Positions 1 to 9,802 of a stretch of 64,000 bases of DNA are shown in pieces. Under the pieces are notes generated by a model, which saw only the letters and a program-made list of their open reading frames with translations, did no database searches and was not told where the DNA came from. A program made the position numbers and the translations under genes. The stretch covers positions 372,001-436,000 of the forward strand of contig NW_026251731.1 in NCBI RefSeq assembly GCF_025024155.1, in the 5' to 3' direction. The DNA comes from Gamsiella multidivaricata (lineage: Eukaryota; Mortierellomycota; Mortierellomycetes; Mortierellales; Mortierellaceae). How positions within the stretch are numbered: position 1 is the first letter of the stretch; each line of letters begins with the position of its first letter.

Positions 1-54
1 TAGCAGCCCTTTCTCCCTAATATGTCCTAATATACAATACTGATATCTCGTTAG

Positions 55-511
55 GCGTGTGGAGCCATTCGGTTTAATCACCGCGCGCTTCCTCCGCCGG
101 AAAACCAAGCGAAATATCGCTGCGAAGTATGGTTACTTGGCATCGGATCTTGAGGCGAACAAACCTGAAGAGTCCTCGCTCGTCTCTACTTCACAGCCTT
201 TGTACCCTCCTGAGAAGTCTCCAGGTCAGGAGAAAGAAGTGCCACCGACAAATCTCCCTTATTCATCCGATATAGCGGCTGAAAAAGGTGTAGTAGATTT
301 GGCGTTGATTCTTGAGAAGTTGAAACAACAGGAGGAGCGCATCCAAAGGCAAGAGAAACAAATTCAGGAACATAAGAAAGACGCCTACAAAGTCAAGAAG
401 GACTTTTACAATATGGAGGGACTGTTGAAAGACTATTACCTGAACATGGACCTCGTCGATGCGGAGGGTCTTGTTTCTGCTGGTCAACGCTGGTATGACC
501 TGTTCTTCTAG
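55..511 (+). CDS. Terminal exon of an unidentified coiled-coil protein (5' partial)
   Basis: An open frame runs to a TAG stop at 509-511 and is preceded at 51-54 by an intron-like 3' end (ctgat branch-like motif, then ttag). I therefore read it as the last exon of a gene that starts left of the window. About 150 residues are visible. An N-terminal basic stretch and a Pro/Ser/Glu-rich linker are followed by a charged segment rich in Glu, Lys and Gln (nucleotides about 300-440) with the heptad-like spacing of a coiled coil. It ends in an acidic, aromatic tail. No domain is recognised and no function is proposed. The reading frame is reasonably secure; the exon start is inferred from the splice-like signal. 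Confidence 0.5.
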
Positions 512-815
512 TGCAAATCAAGCAGTGGTCAAGACAAAGACAGCTACGAACTGTCACTTATGCTGGACAAAGAAGAATAAAGTGCGTAAGCAATATCCTG
601 CACCTGTATAATACCCTATAAAGTCGTCTACTAAGAGATGTATAATGCAACTGGAAGCGGATCACCCTTTGCCTCCATCTGCTTTTTCCTGTGGCATTGA
701 ACGGTGCTGTGGTGTCGCTGCTCCTTTTTCCCTTAAAGGTTTAAGGACTTAACTTGATCTTGTTGCGCAAGAGCCCTTGCCCCAAGGCGTGCAGGTGTAC
801 CAAAAGAGGCATTGT

Positions 816-971
816 CCAAGCCGTAGCTTGGACCGGAAGCTGACCGATAGCTTTTTTAAAATCGCTATCAAACGACTCCGTACCAAAGTAAAAGCCCGAG
901 TACCTATGGTACTCATGCTGAATAGCATGGTCTTTAGGCGCTTGAGCCGAGGGCCAAAACCGGTCAGTTCC
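816..971. other. Cluster of short perfect hairpins inside an imperfect outer stem
   Basis: Four short inverted repeats lie close together. Arms 816-821/826-831 have 6 bp and a 4-nt loop. Arms 846-851/864-869 have 6 bp. Arms 898-904/908-914 have 7 bp and a 3-nt loop. Arms 914-919/924-929 have 6 bp and a 4-nt loop. A longer imperfect stem pairs 835-846 with 961-971 and encloses the last three. The layout resembles a multibranched RNA or a fold-back element. No tRNA boxes, snoRNA boxes or coding frame were found. It lies in the 512-1205 spacer upstream of a RING-finger gene; the rest of that spacer shows nothing recognisable. Confidence 0.4.
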
Positions 972-1205
972 AACCACAAGGATTCAGGTCAATTTTCTGC
1001 AAACCGTCACGCCATCGAATGCTTCGCTTCTTTTCCTCTTTCTTCTTTTCCTCCTCTTCACACTTTTCCTTACACACGCATCCACATACAAACGACAGTA
1101 ACGACTTTTACCTCAACCTGAAAGACGACTCGGTTTTGAGAAAAAGGAAGCCATCTTCAGCGCAGGAATACTATACACACGACCACACACACGATTATAC
1201 AGACC

Positions 1206-2932
1206 ATGGACCATCCTTCTGCCTCGGCCGAAAGCACCGTTACCACCGACAGACCTTCAGCGAGCGACGCATCTAACGCGGCCCCACGTCGATCGCGTCA
1301 TGAATACTGGTGTCATCAGGCAAGCATACCCCTTCTCATTCTTGCTACACCGAGCATATAAGCTCCTTCAGGACCACTGAAAGCCGTGTCATGGGCGTGT
1401 CATTTTAACCGACCCCACCTCTCTCTCAATTGTCTTGGCGCACACTCGCCTACATCCGCTTCCCATTTCCATGCATTATTTTCTGTGGATCGCTCTGTGT
1501 ATAGTGCTCTGCAGAGATCACCCCACTAATGGTCCCTGATCCCCTGTGTCCACGGTGCCGCAGTGAGTTTGTCGAAAAGGTATCAAAATCACATAGCGTC
1601 CCTCATGTTTTTCTTTATTGGGTCGCATACAGAAAGAGAAAAGGCGAGGTGAAAGGGCTAATAATAATGATGGTTTCGTTGTCTTTGTTGTTGTCATCAT
1701 ATATCATGCCACCCTGACCCAGATCGAGGAGGAGAACGACCCTCGCAGCTTTGTTGAATTGGCGGGCGAAAATGATGGCGATGACGACGAGGGCCACGAG
1801 GCACACGAGCCCCTGAGCATGGAAGACCTTTTGCGTCTCATCCAATTGATTTCCGGATCTCCACTACCTCGGGAACAACGACAGCGACGACAACAGAGCC
1901 AAGGCCAGCCTGGAGACTTCCCGGGAGATAGTGATGATGGAGGTTTTCCTATCTCGTTTTTACTCGACCCTTCAGGCCTCCGGTCGAGCACAGGAATAAC
2001 AGCAGTTCAGACGAGGGATGCGAGTACAGCCACTGTCTCTGGAGGCGAGGATGAAGATATTGAGATGACAGATGCTACGCAGGACCAACAAGAGACAAAT
2101 CAGAGGCCACGGGATCCATCCACATCGCTGGCGAGGTAATGGATGATGACCTGAATAATCTCCGCACCTTTTTCATGAACATATCGGCGACGTCTATCAG
2201 CTAACCTGGGTGGCTAACTAACGTGGGATGATGACTTTTTGAATGCATGTAGTCTACTGCAGCGCATCGGGTTCGAACTGCATCTTACGCCCGATAATGA
2301 CCGCGGTGGTGGGTTCTTCAACATGATCGGGAATCCTGGAGACTATGTCTTCAGTCAAAGAGCACTGGACGATGTGATCACCCAAATGATGGAGATCCAA
2401 GCGTACGTATCAATTCTAGCCCCCTTGATGAACTTCTTTGTTTATTCCAAGACAGCGGTAACTGACGCCGATTAACGCTCCTCCTACGTAGTCGTCAAAG
2501 TGGCCCTGTCGGAGCTTCAGAGGAAATTATTAACAGTATACCGCACCACACGCTCACGACCGATGAACTTGGTACGAGAGTCCCCTAACGAACGCGTTCG
2601 AATCAATCGCTGACAGCTGCATTATCTCACTGAAACTAACCGCGGAATCCTTTTTCACATCCGATTGGACACCGATAGAGGCCAAGATAGAGTGCAGTGT
2701 CTGCAAGGACGAGTTTACAAAGGAGGACAACTGTCTTCAGCTCAAGTGTAGGCACATATTCCACGATGATTGCATCAAACCGTGGCTCAAGACTAGCGGC
2801 ACTTGTCCTACCTGTCGATTCGAGCTGGTGCCTCAAGATCGTCATGGGGGTCAGGACCAGAACCAGGACCAGGACCAGGAACAGCAGGACGGATCAAGTT
2901 CTGATAGTAGCAGTATCATGTTCGAGTTCTGA
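1206..2932 (+). CDS. RING-H2 E3 ubiquitin ligase, RNF115/RNF126-like (361 aa)
   Basis: Modelled exons are 1206-1319, 1505-1579, 1723-2135, 2253-2402, 2492-2571 and 2679-2932; all phases agree. The N terminus carries a CxxC...CxxC zinc ribbon (C36, C39, C53, C56) like the ubiquitin-binding zinc finger of RNF115/126. A long acidic, low-complexity middle follows. The C-terminal RING-H2 has ligands C283, C286, C301, H303, H306, C309, C320 and C323, then a Gln/Asp-rich tail. Family knowledge: such proteins transfer ubiquitin from E2 to cargo, often in endosomal sorting or quality control. Intron 1 uses a GC donor (gcaagc at 1320), needed to join the two halves of the zinc ribbon in frame. The start is the first ATG of the conserved frame. 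The substrate is unknown. Confidence 0.88.
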
Positions 2933-3664
2933 GCGTAACAGAATCAGGCGCGAGGGCAGCACTGGCTCTGCGAATGTTAGTAAAGTGCCTTGGTCGTACT
3001 CGTCATCGTTGTCAAGAGATGGACACCGAGATAGCGCATCCCCCTGAACCTGTTTCTTGCTACATCTGATGCTTTGCTGGACTGGATAACGACGAGAGTG
3101 GATGCTTTGTATGAACAAAAGAATAACGAAAATAGAAATCGGCTTTTTTTCCCCTCCTTAATCATTGGCTGGTTATCCTGCGGAGGCTGTGTGTGTGTGT
3201 TTATGATGATATTGCTGGCGGAGCAGTGTCTTGGTCATAGAGACACGTAGGTACGTCCCTTCCGCAAAAAGCGAAAAAGCAATTGAGTTTTGGACAACAT
3301 CCTCGTCAGCATACAGATGCATGGTCGGGACGTGTGAATATGGCAGCTGAAAACAAAACAATCGCACCAAATCAATTGAGATAGTATATCAGCGGCAGTA
3401 GCTTTTACCCCTAATTTATTCCATCCCTGTCTCCCGCTACAGGAAGGTGTCCCATTTTTTTGTTCTATTTCTTTTTTCTTGTTCCCCGTCCCCACGCCCT
3501 TCTCATGCGACTTCGCCTTTTCTACCCTTGTTATTCTTTTTTTATTTGCTCCCTCGTCCTTCGTCGTCCATATTGTTATTGATAGTTGATACTCGGTCGT
3601 TCGCTACGCTTCTGAGTCCCCCCACTGAGGCCTCAACGAACTGCGCCAGTCCTTGTCCATTAAC
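2933..3664. promoter_or_regulatory. Spacer with CT-rich tract upstream of the RdRp ORF
   Basis: No coding frame is supported here. It holds the 3' flank of the RING gene, a short TG repeat (3189-3201) and, from about 3420 to 3580, a strongly pyrimidine-rich stretch (C/T with T runs). It then runs into the ATG at 3665 through less biased sequence. Similar CT-rich tracts precede several host genes in this window (for example Hsp90, acyl-CoA oxidase, SCOT). It could therefore act as a fungal promoter/5' UTR for the viral-type ORF. That is inference from composition only; no TATA element is obvious. Confidence 0.35.
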
Positions 3665-5815
3665 ATGAACATGAGTGGGTATGCCAGCAGCGGCCAGATA
3701 GCCAGGCCCGCCAACCAGCAGTACGACTACCACCGACGTCCTCACCCTGGACTTGCGGCGAGAGCGCCCCTATATGTCGTTCCGACAGATGGGAGTTGGA
3801 ACCCAGGCAGCAGTCGCCTAGTTGGGTCCCGAGTCGACAGTCCTCAATCCCCGCAGCAGCACAATGGCTATAACAACGGTTACAATGGCCCCAATCGCCC
3901 CTACAACTACAACTACAATTACAATTACAACAATAGCGGCGGCATCCTTGGACAGGGGCTTGCCAACCCAATAGACAGAAACACGATCCTGAACAATCAT
4001 CGCGAGTACCAGCAAAGCCTTTTCGCCCAAAACCTTGCCCAAGTCGAATCGGCCCTAGATGCGATGCGACTTTCGGGATATCGCACTAATGTCTATAGGA
4101 CCACTCCTACACCGAGACAACATCGTGGGCCACCGCTTTTCAACCAGGCCGAGCTGGATCTCACTCGGCGAAGGCTCGAAGAGGAATACAACCACTTTAC
4201 GTTCCTCCAGAATAAGGGGTTCTACAAACCCATGAGTTTGATGATCGACTATGTGGAGCGAGACCCACTCCTCGAGGCCTTTAGCAGGATGCGTCCACCA
4301 CCGCTGCCAAAGGATATGGATCTGACCCGATGGGAGTATGTCAAATCGTGTACCCCAATCCAAATGAGCCATCTCAAGCTGTTTAACCGCCTGCCGCGTG
4401 AGATGCCCCAGCAGTACAAGGCGTCGTTCCGAAGGGCGGTCGATCATGTTACGGCGTTGATGAAACTTCCGGAAAAGTTACCCATGCCGACGATGGAGAC
4501 ACTGGCGAATGTCCGATACGATGGATCGAAATTTGCAGGACTGGATTATGCACGACAGATGCTCAAGACTCGCAAGGAGGCTCATGTGGTCGCGTTGGAG
4601 GATGCGAAACTCGTCTGGGAGGCGCTTATGGCGGGTCATCGCGTGAGACCGCACGATGCACGGTTGGGTGGCAAGGGCAAGTTGATCGAGAAGCTCCTGG
4701 GACAGCATGGTCGTGTGGATGATGATGTGGGTATGGGACGACTGATTTTGATGTTGAGCCATCGCGATTTACTGATCCTTGGCTCCCTGGAACAGCCATT
4801 GACGGCGTCGTATCTGGATGCGCAGTGGCCAATTTACATTGGACAGAGCTGGTACCATGGCGGGGCGGAGCGGTTCGTGAACAAGATGGGGAGGCATGCG
4901 GTTTATCATTGCTTTGATGCCAAGAAGTTTGATGCCGCAATCGACGGATGGTTGGTCAAGGAGGCGCTGTTGATCCTAAGACAGCAATATGAGGGAGGGA
5001 TGGATCCGAAGTACGACACGCTCTGGTCGTTCGTGTACGAGAGTCTGATCGAAGTCGTGATCTGCCGTGATGACGGGATTCGGATGCAGAAACACGTTGG
5101 CACGACGAGTGGAAACTGCTTCAACACGCTGGTGCAGAGCATTATCACCATGTTTCTGGGATATACGGCTTTGATCGTCAAAGCTCAGGAGCGCATGGGA
5201 TCGATTGGAGTGGAAATGATCCTGACTCAGTGCGAGATCGAGGTCCTTGGAGATGACATGGTCATGGCGCTTGAGACCCCATGGATGTTCTTGACGAAAG
5301 AAACGCTGGCGGCGGTGGTGCTCGACTGCTTCAACATCGACTGGTCTGGCAAGAAGTCCTTTACAACCAACCATCTCATGGACAACAGTCTGCCCGACAC
5401 GGATCGATTTAAAGGGATTCAGTTCTTGGGGATGTATTTTCGGCATCAGCGTTGGGGTGAAGGTCGATATGCACCCAAGATCGTTGTGCCGTACAGACCA
5501 TTCAAGGAATCCTATCTCAGTTTGCTGTTCCCAAAGTACGGAGAATATTCGCGTGAGCACTCGTGGTTAAGGGCGATCGGGATCTATCTGAACGCAGCGG
5601 GCAATCCGGACACGCAGGAATGGTTGGAAGCGTACATGGATTTCTTGGAGCTGGTTCCGTTTGTGAGACCGGAGGTTTGGCCGCCAAACATGGAGAAGTT
5701 GGTGACGAAGGACTTTTGGAGTCTGGGAACCAAACCACCCCTGCCCGCCAGGATCTCGGTTCAAGAGTGGATGCGCATGACTTGCTTAGCGAGGGCCAAG
5801 GACGGGGACGAATAG
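3665..5815 (+). CDS. Endogenous dsRNA-virus-type RNA-dependent RNA polymerase ORF (716 aa, intact)
   Basis: A single uninterrupted frame from ATG 3665 to TAG 5813-5815, with no introns. Residues 1-130 are Asn/Tyr/Gln/Pro-rich, including an Asn-Tyr repeat encoded around 3900-3932. The rest is a palm-type polymerase. Motif A is DAKKFD with D418 and D423. Motif B is GTTSGN at 479-484, followed by an F-N-T-L-V-Q-S helix. Motif C is GDD at 529-531, and a Lys-rich stretch suiting motif D follows about 40 residues on. The motif B form is what I associate with partitivirus/picobirnavirus-like (Durnavirales) enzymes; genus cannot be set by eye. Almost every host gene here is spliced, so the intronless state suits a reverse-transcribed copy. 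No capsid gene is adjacent. All catalytic residues are present, so function or recent insertion is possible. Reads from a live mycovirus misassembled into the contig cannot be excluded. Confidence 0.85.
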   Translation: MNMSGYASSGQIARPANQQYDYHRRPHPGLAARAPLYVVPTDGSWNPGSSRLVGSRVDSPQSPQQHNGYNNGYNGPNRPYNYNYNYNYNNSGGILGQGLANPIDRNTILNNHREYQQSLFAQNLAQVESALDAMRLSGYRTNVYRTTPTPRQHRGPPLFNQAELDLTRRRLEEEYNHFTFLQNKGFYKPMSLMIDYVERDPLLEAFSRMRPPPLPKDMDLTRWEYVKSCTPIQMSHLKLFNRLPREMPQQYKASFRRAVDHVTALMKLPEKLPMPTMETLANVRYDGSKFAGLDYARQMLKTRKEAHVVALEDAKLVWEALMAGHRVRPHDARLGGKGKLIEKLLGQHGRVDDDVGMGRLILMLSHRDLLILGSLEQPLTASYLDAQWPIYIGQSWYHGGAERFVNKMGRHAVYHCFDAKKFDAAIDGWLVKEALLILRQQYEGGMDPKYDTLWSFVYESLIEVVICRDDGIRMQKHVGTTSGNCFNTLVQSIITMFLGYTALIVKAQERMGSIGVEMILTQCEIEVLGDDMVMALETPWMFLTKETLAAVVLDCFNIDWSGKKSFTTNHLMDNSLPDTDRFKGIQFLGMYFRHQRWGEGRYAPKIVVPYRPFKESYLSLLFPKYGEYSREHSWLRAIGIYLNAAGNPDTQEWLEAYMDFLELVPFVRPEVWPPNMEKLVTKDFWSLGTKPPLPARISVQEWMRMTCLARAKDGDE

Positions 5816-6060
5816 ATGAGTGATGGTTGACAGAATCTTGTTTCGTCGATCACACAGCACTGGAACATCCTTTGCACTCATTTTTTGTCGACAGAGGCGC
5901 CATTTGGCATCACACCTACACTGGTCTTGGCGGCGTTTTTTTTTAACTCTACTTTTCGACATTGTATTCATTCTTCAGCGCAGCATCATATTGCAGTCCG
6001 GCCATGGATTCCAATAACAAGAAAATTAAAAAAACGGTGCTGTGTCCCTCGGACTTTTTT

Positions 6061-6190
6061 TAACAATTTATCTCTCGAGTCGACTGACCCTGCGAATCTA
6101 TTAGTGGTTGTCAACCGCCTCCTTCCTTGCAGGCAGACTAGTAGCGTTCGATCCGCTGCGTCTGGGTCGAGCACGGGGCTAGAGCGGCTT
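6061..6190 (-). repeat. Repeat copy 1 (non-LTR retroelement 3' coding fragment)
   Basis: The segment 6061-6101 plus 6105-6190 matches 6967-7009 plus 7199-7284 in the same order and orientation with few mismatches. In copy 1 the two blocks are contiguous; in copy 2 about 185 bp separate them. Read on the minus strand both copies keep an open frame with a shared core (L-D-P-D-A-A-D-R-T-L-L then C-L-Q-G-R-R-R-L-T-T), so the repeat derives from protein-coding sequence. A run of about 30 T (6192-6221) follows on the plus strand. Confidence 0.7.
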
Positions 6191-6221
<31 letters not shown>

Positions 6222-6966
6222 GATAACTAGAACCCACGAGGATATGTAGTATATGTTAGTGAGTGAGGCCAGAGCTCCCTTTTTTTTTTTTTTTTAAACA
6301 AGGATCCTCAACGATTTTTTTTATTAACATAAATCCACATGAGCACGAGACGCATGGCCCGCAAAGGCCTTGAAACCATAGATGCCTTCCATGCACGGCA
6401 AAGCCGCGTCCCTTACCAACTATGTTGGCTTGAGGCGTCTTGGTTTCATAACCCATGTCGCATAGCTAGTCTAACCTAACTCCTACGTGACCCGAATATA
6501 CCCTCCATTATGCCCAACTTTCCTCGCCCCAAGCAATGCTGTAGCGCCCTATAATCCGCGGTCTGTCTACCTTGCTGGATCTCCGCTGTCTCCCTTTCAA
6601 ATCAGAGAAATCACCAACACTACGTTGGTGTCCCCGATCACCGTTGCGTCCTCCGACGTGTTTGGTCATGAAGGTGATTCCAACTGACTTTCCCCAGGCG
6701 ACAGTGTCCTCGCATCGTTTGTTCCATATCTTGGTCCTGCCAAACTCTTCGGTCCTGCTCACGAACTTTGTCACCACAATCGTCGCAATCCACTTGGCGG
6801 TGGTAAATATCTGTTTCCAGGTCTCAATGAGTCTCGTTGGCACTAATCCTCGGTATAAATCACAAGGATCCTCAACGATTAATTTTTTTATTTATTTATT
6901 AACATATATCCCCATGACACAAGGATCCTCAACGATATGGGGTATTTTTTTTTATTTTTATTTTTT

Positions 6967-7284
6967 ATAACAACTTATCTCTCGAGTCAATTGACTCTGC
7001 GAATCTATCAGACTAACTAGCAAAGATCTACTATCGCTGTCCTCACCACCAAAGCGGAACCGATCCACAGTCGCCAGTTGACAGGTCACATTCCCCGGGC
7101 CTGCCCCTAGGGCCTGCGCAACAATTGCCACACCTCATCAGTGTGTTAAAAGCTGAAAACACCTTGTTACAAGAAGGGTATCTTCCCCATCCCCTCCATG
7201 GTTGTCAACCGCCTCCTCCCTTGCAGGCAATCCAGCAGCGTCCGATCCGCTGCGTCTGGGTCAAGCACGGGGCCAGGGCAGCTC
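6967..7284 (-). repeat. Repeat copy 2 (same retroelement family, with about 185 bp extra)
   Basis: Partner of the 6061-6190 repeat. The extra internal stretch (7013-7197) contains no recognisable gene and ends just before the shared L-T-T coding block. Either copy 1 carries a deletion or copy 2 an insertion. Mismatches between copies are scattered substitutions, as expected for old inactive copies. Confidence 0.65.
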
Positions 7285-7532
7285 CCGTTTACATGGTCAG
7301 CGAGTAATGCACCACACGGACATTGGTCATTGTCGCTAATGTATCCATACCCATCACTCCAGTCCCCTCTCGGTCCCTTGTATGGAGTTCGTTTCATCTT
7401 GGCTGTGATCCCCCATTCTCGCACATAAATCCCCATGAGCAAAAAGACGGAGGAAATCCATGTAGATATTTGACACGTGACTTAGAAAAATTCTAACATG
7501 GTGAAGCTGGAGCGGGACTCCCTCAAGCTCAT

Positions 7533-7604
7533 TCCCTGGTAGTATAGTGGTGAGTATCTCCGCCTGTCACGCGGAAGACCGGGGTTCAATTCCCCGCCAG
7601 GGAG
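7533..7604 (+). tRNA. tRNA-Asp (anticodon GTC)
   Basis: A complete 72-nt cloverleaf. The acceptor stem pairs 7533-7539 with 7597-7603, leaving discriminator G7604. The anticodon arm has 4-5 bp around a CTGTCAC loop, giving anticodon GTC. The T arm has the standard GGTTCAA loop. There is no intron and CCA is not encoded. The D-arm (TAGTATAGTGGTGAGTA) serves as the internal A box and the T arm as the B box for Pol III. The gene lies about 80 bp beyond the retroelement remnants and about 200 bp before a lipase gene. Confidence 0.97.
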
Positions 7605-7806
7605 CTTCTTTTACCAGTTTTCTTAAGCTGTTGTCATTTTTTGCACATGAAACCCCAGGCTGGCAAAACGTTTTCGCGGCAATATTGCGACCATTATGTC
7701 AATCGGCGCACGCTGTTCTCTTTCGCTCCTTGACCCCCCAGACCTTCTCAAGCGCTTCTATTCCTGCATTCAATCTTCATTCGCTTCAGTACCAACACTA
7801 CCTACT

Positions 7807-9802
7807 ATGAATGTAGACGATCACACGGTTGCTCATCAGGGCGTGCATCTCGTGGTTTTACACCATGGTCTGTGGGGTAACGTCGGGCACGTCCGGTATA
7901 TAGCCGAGCAATTTAAGCAGCGACTCGGTGACCGAATCCTCGTGGTATTGTAGTCAACCAATTCAATTGCTCAGTCCGTTCGGTGCTCCATTGTATGCAC
8001 CACACATATACATTAATCAACGGGATTGTCACCCTTTTAGTACCGTGCACAGGCCAACGAATCCGCGTTGACATACGATGGCGTCGATATCTGTGGTCGG
8101 CGCCTTGTTCAAGAGATCCACAGCGTCGTCAAAGTAATTGAGGACGGCGGCAACATTGAAGAGATGAAGGGTCAAAAGCACAAAAAGAAAAAGAGGACGA
8201 TAGCAACAACAATAACGACGACGACGTCCCCGGACACCAGCAATTCGGATCGGAATCTGTCGGAGAACTTGGAGGCCCCAATGAGGAATGGCTCGAAGAA
8301 AAAAGTTACCCAGTTCTCATATCTTGGCTATTCGCTCGGAGGATTGATCGGTCGATTTGCGATGGGTCAATTGGATCTCGAAAAGTTCTTTGATCCTGTT
8401 GAGGATGGTGGTCGAGGGATTGAGCCGATGTATTTTGTGACAATGGCGACACCCCATCTGGGAATCCGGTTGCCGCCTTTGTCCAGATGGAGCAGGATCT
8501 TCAATTATCTGAGCGCACGCATGCTTAGTCGGACAGGTAAATTCCGCCAGAAAAAAAAAAAAAAAAAAAAAAAACGAAAGCAATGCTGAATGGTACTGAC
8601 TTTTTCCTTTGTGAAACATTAAACGCCCTCTCATGACAGGCGAACAGCTTCAACTCATAGACGACTACATTGGTGGCAAGCCTCTTCTGTTGATCATGAC
8701 AGAACGATCGAGTATTTTCATGCACGCGTTGGCAAGGTTCAAGCGGCGGGCGATCTATAGCAATATCCGGAATGATCGATCTGTACCCTTCTGGACCGCA
8801 AGTTTCTCAGACGCGGATCCATTCAGGGATCTTGATTCCATGGAAATGTAAGGAAAAGGATGGATACAATTATTATTCTTTTTTTCTCCTCTAATAAATT
8901 TTTGTTACTAACCGTTCATACGTTGCGCTCATGGGATCCAAAATGACGATGATAGTCAATATCACTCTGTATATTCGTCGCTGGTCGAATCTTTCGGGCA
9001 ACAGGACCTGGAGGCCATCGCACAACGGAAACAAGAACGGAAAGAAGCCCTGAAGAACGCGTCTTTTATAAAGAGAGCTCTTCACCGACTCAAGGCAATT
9101 CCTTGGAAGAAATACGCCCTGTTTGTGCTCCTCGGACCCATCCTGCTCCCACTCTGGATCGTTTTCGCGTGTTCAACCATCTCGATCCAGGGACTGAACT
9201 CCAGGCGGAGGACCAAGCACATGGTCCAATCAGATCAGGACCTGCATAGAATGCGGGATGAGAGCCTGATCACCAGGATCAGCACGCAGACTGGAGGCGA
9301 TGACGAGGAGTTTGGTACGGCTTTAGTCGATCAGGAACAACAGCGGCAGGAGGAGGAGGAGGATGGACAAGAGGAGCAGTATTCGCAACCATCGTACGAA
9401 ACGGTCGTTCATGTCCAACCTATCCCACAGAACACCAACGCGGATTCCTTGCTCACGCTGAACACGCCCTCGAACGAGTCCTCCTCGAAGAAGAAGTCTA
9501 TGAAACCATCGACCTCTGCTACAACTTTGATGTCCGAAACCCTAGCCGGAGACTCTGAGGCGCAAACGTCGCTTTCGTATCCACATTTGAAGAAGATCAA
9601 ACCGCTTGCACTGCTGCCTGTTCAGGTCGAGATGTCGAAGAACCTGAACAGGTTAAAGTGGAGGAAGAATATCATCCATATCGAGACGTTTAATGCGCAT
9701 GCATCGATCGTCGTGAGAGAGAAGCGGTTCTCGAACGATGGAGGCGTGGCAGCGGTGCATCATGCGGTGGATATGTTTCAGGATGATGGTGAGGATGAAT
9801 AA
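7807..9802 (+). CDS. DUF676 serine lipase/esterase with a membrane segment (562 aa)
   Basis: Exons 7807-7944, 8041-8536, 8640-8847 and 8956-9802 join in frame. The N terminus has the oxyanion-type LHHGLWG (residues 18-24), followed by the T-Y-D-G element typical of the family. The nucleophile elbow GYSLG places the catalytic serine at 144. A hydrophobic stretch at about 334-356 should span or dip into a membrane, and the last 200 residues are acidic and low in complexity. Family knowledge: DUF676 proteins (for example yeast Lpl1-type enzymes) are phospholipase/acylhydrolases on lipid droplets or membranes. A Lys-rich insert at about residues 87-120 separates core elements. Intron 2 holds a run of about 24-26 A (8551-8574). 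The catalytic Asp and His were not assigned. Confidence 0.85.

Larger units (their letters stand above)
6056..7450 (-). mobile_element. Degenerate non-LTR (LINE-type) retrotransposon remnants
   Basis: The region is a patchwork of repeats. The motif acaaggatcctcaacgat occurs at 6298-6315, 6862-6879 and 6919-6936. A 'taacata(a/t)atccccatgag'-like stretch recurs near 6325, 6900 and 7422. The paired coding blocks are described separately. On the minus strand, 6640-6843 encodes a Trp/Lys-rich segment (around I-W-N-K-R-C and V-A-W-G-K-S-V-G-I-T) resembling the extreme C terminus of fungal LINE polyproteins. 7230-7440 encodes a CPCG...DHV...C knuckle-like segment. T runs (6192-6221, 6280-6295) read as A tails on the minus strand. 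No intact reverse transcriptase is present. Assignment is from pattern memory and would need a repeat-library search; an unclassified repeat is the alternative. Confidence 0.5.

Noticed and set aside
777..1276. Overlapping plus-strand frames of 85-114 codons upstream of the RING gene
   Set aside because: They cross the hairpin cluster and lack coding bias; the start at 1206 is better supported by the zinc-ribbon match.
3665..5815. Host RNA-directed RNA polymerase (QDE-1/RDR silencing type) as identity of the polymerase
   Set aside because: Cellular RDRs are much longer and use a DxDGD double-barrel motif; this ORF has viral palm motifs A, B and GDD in order.
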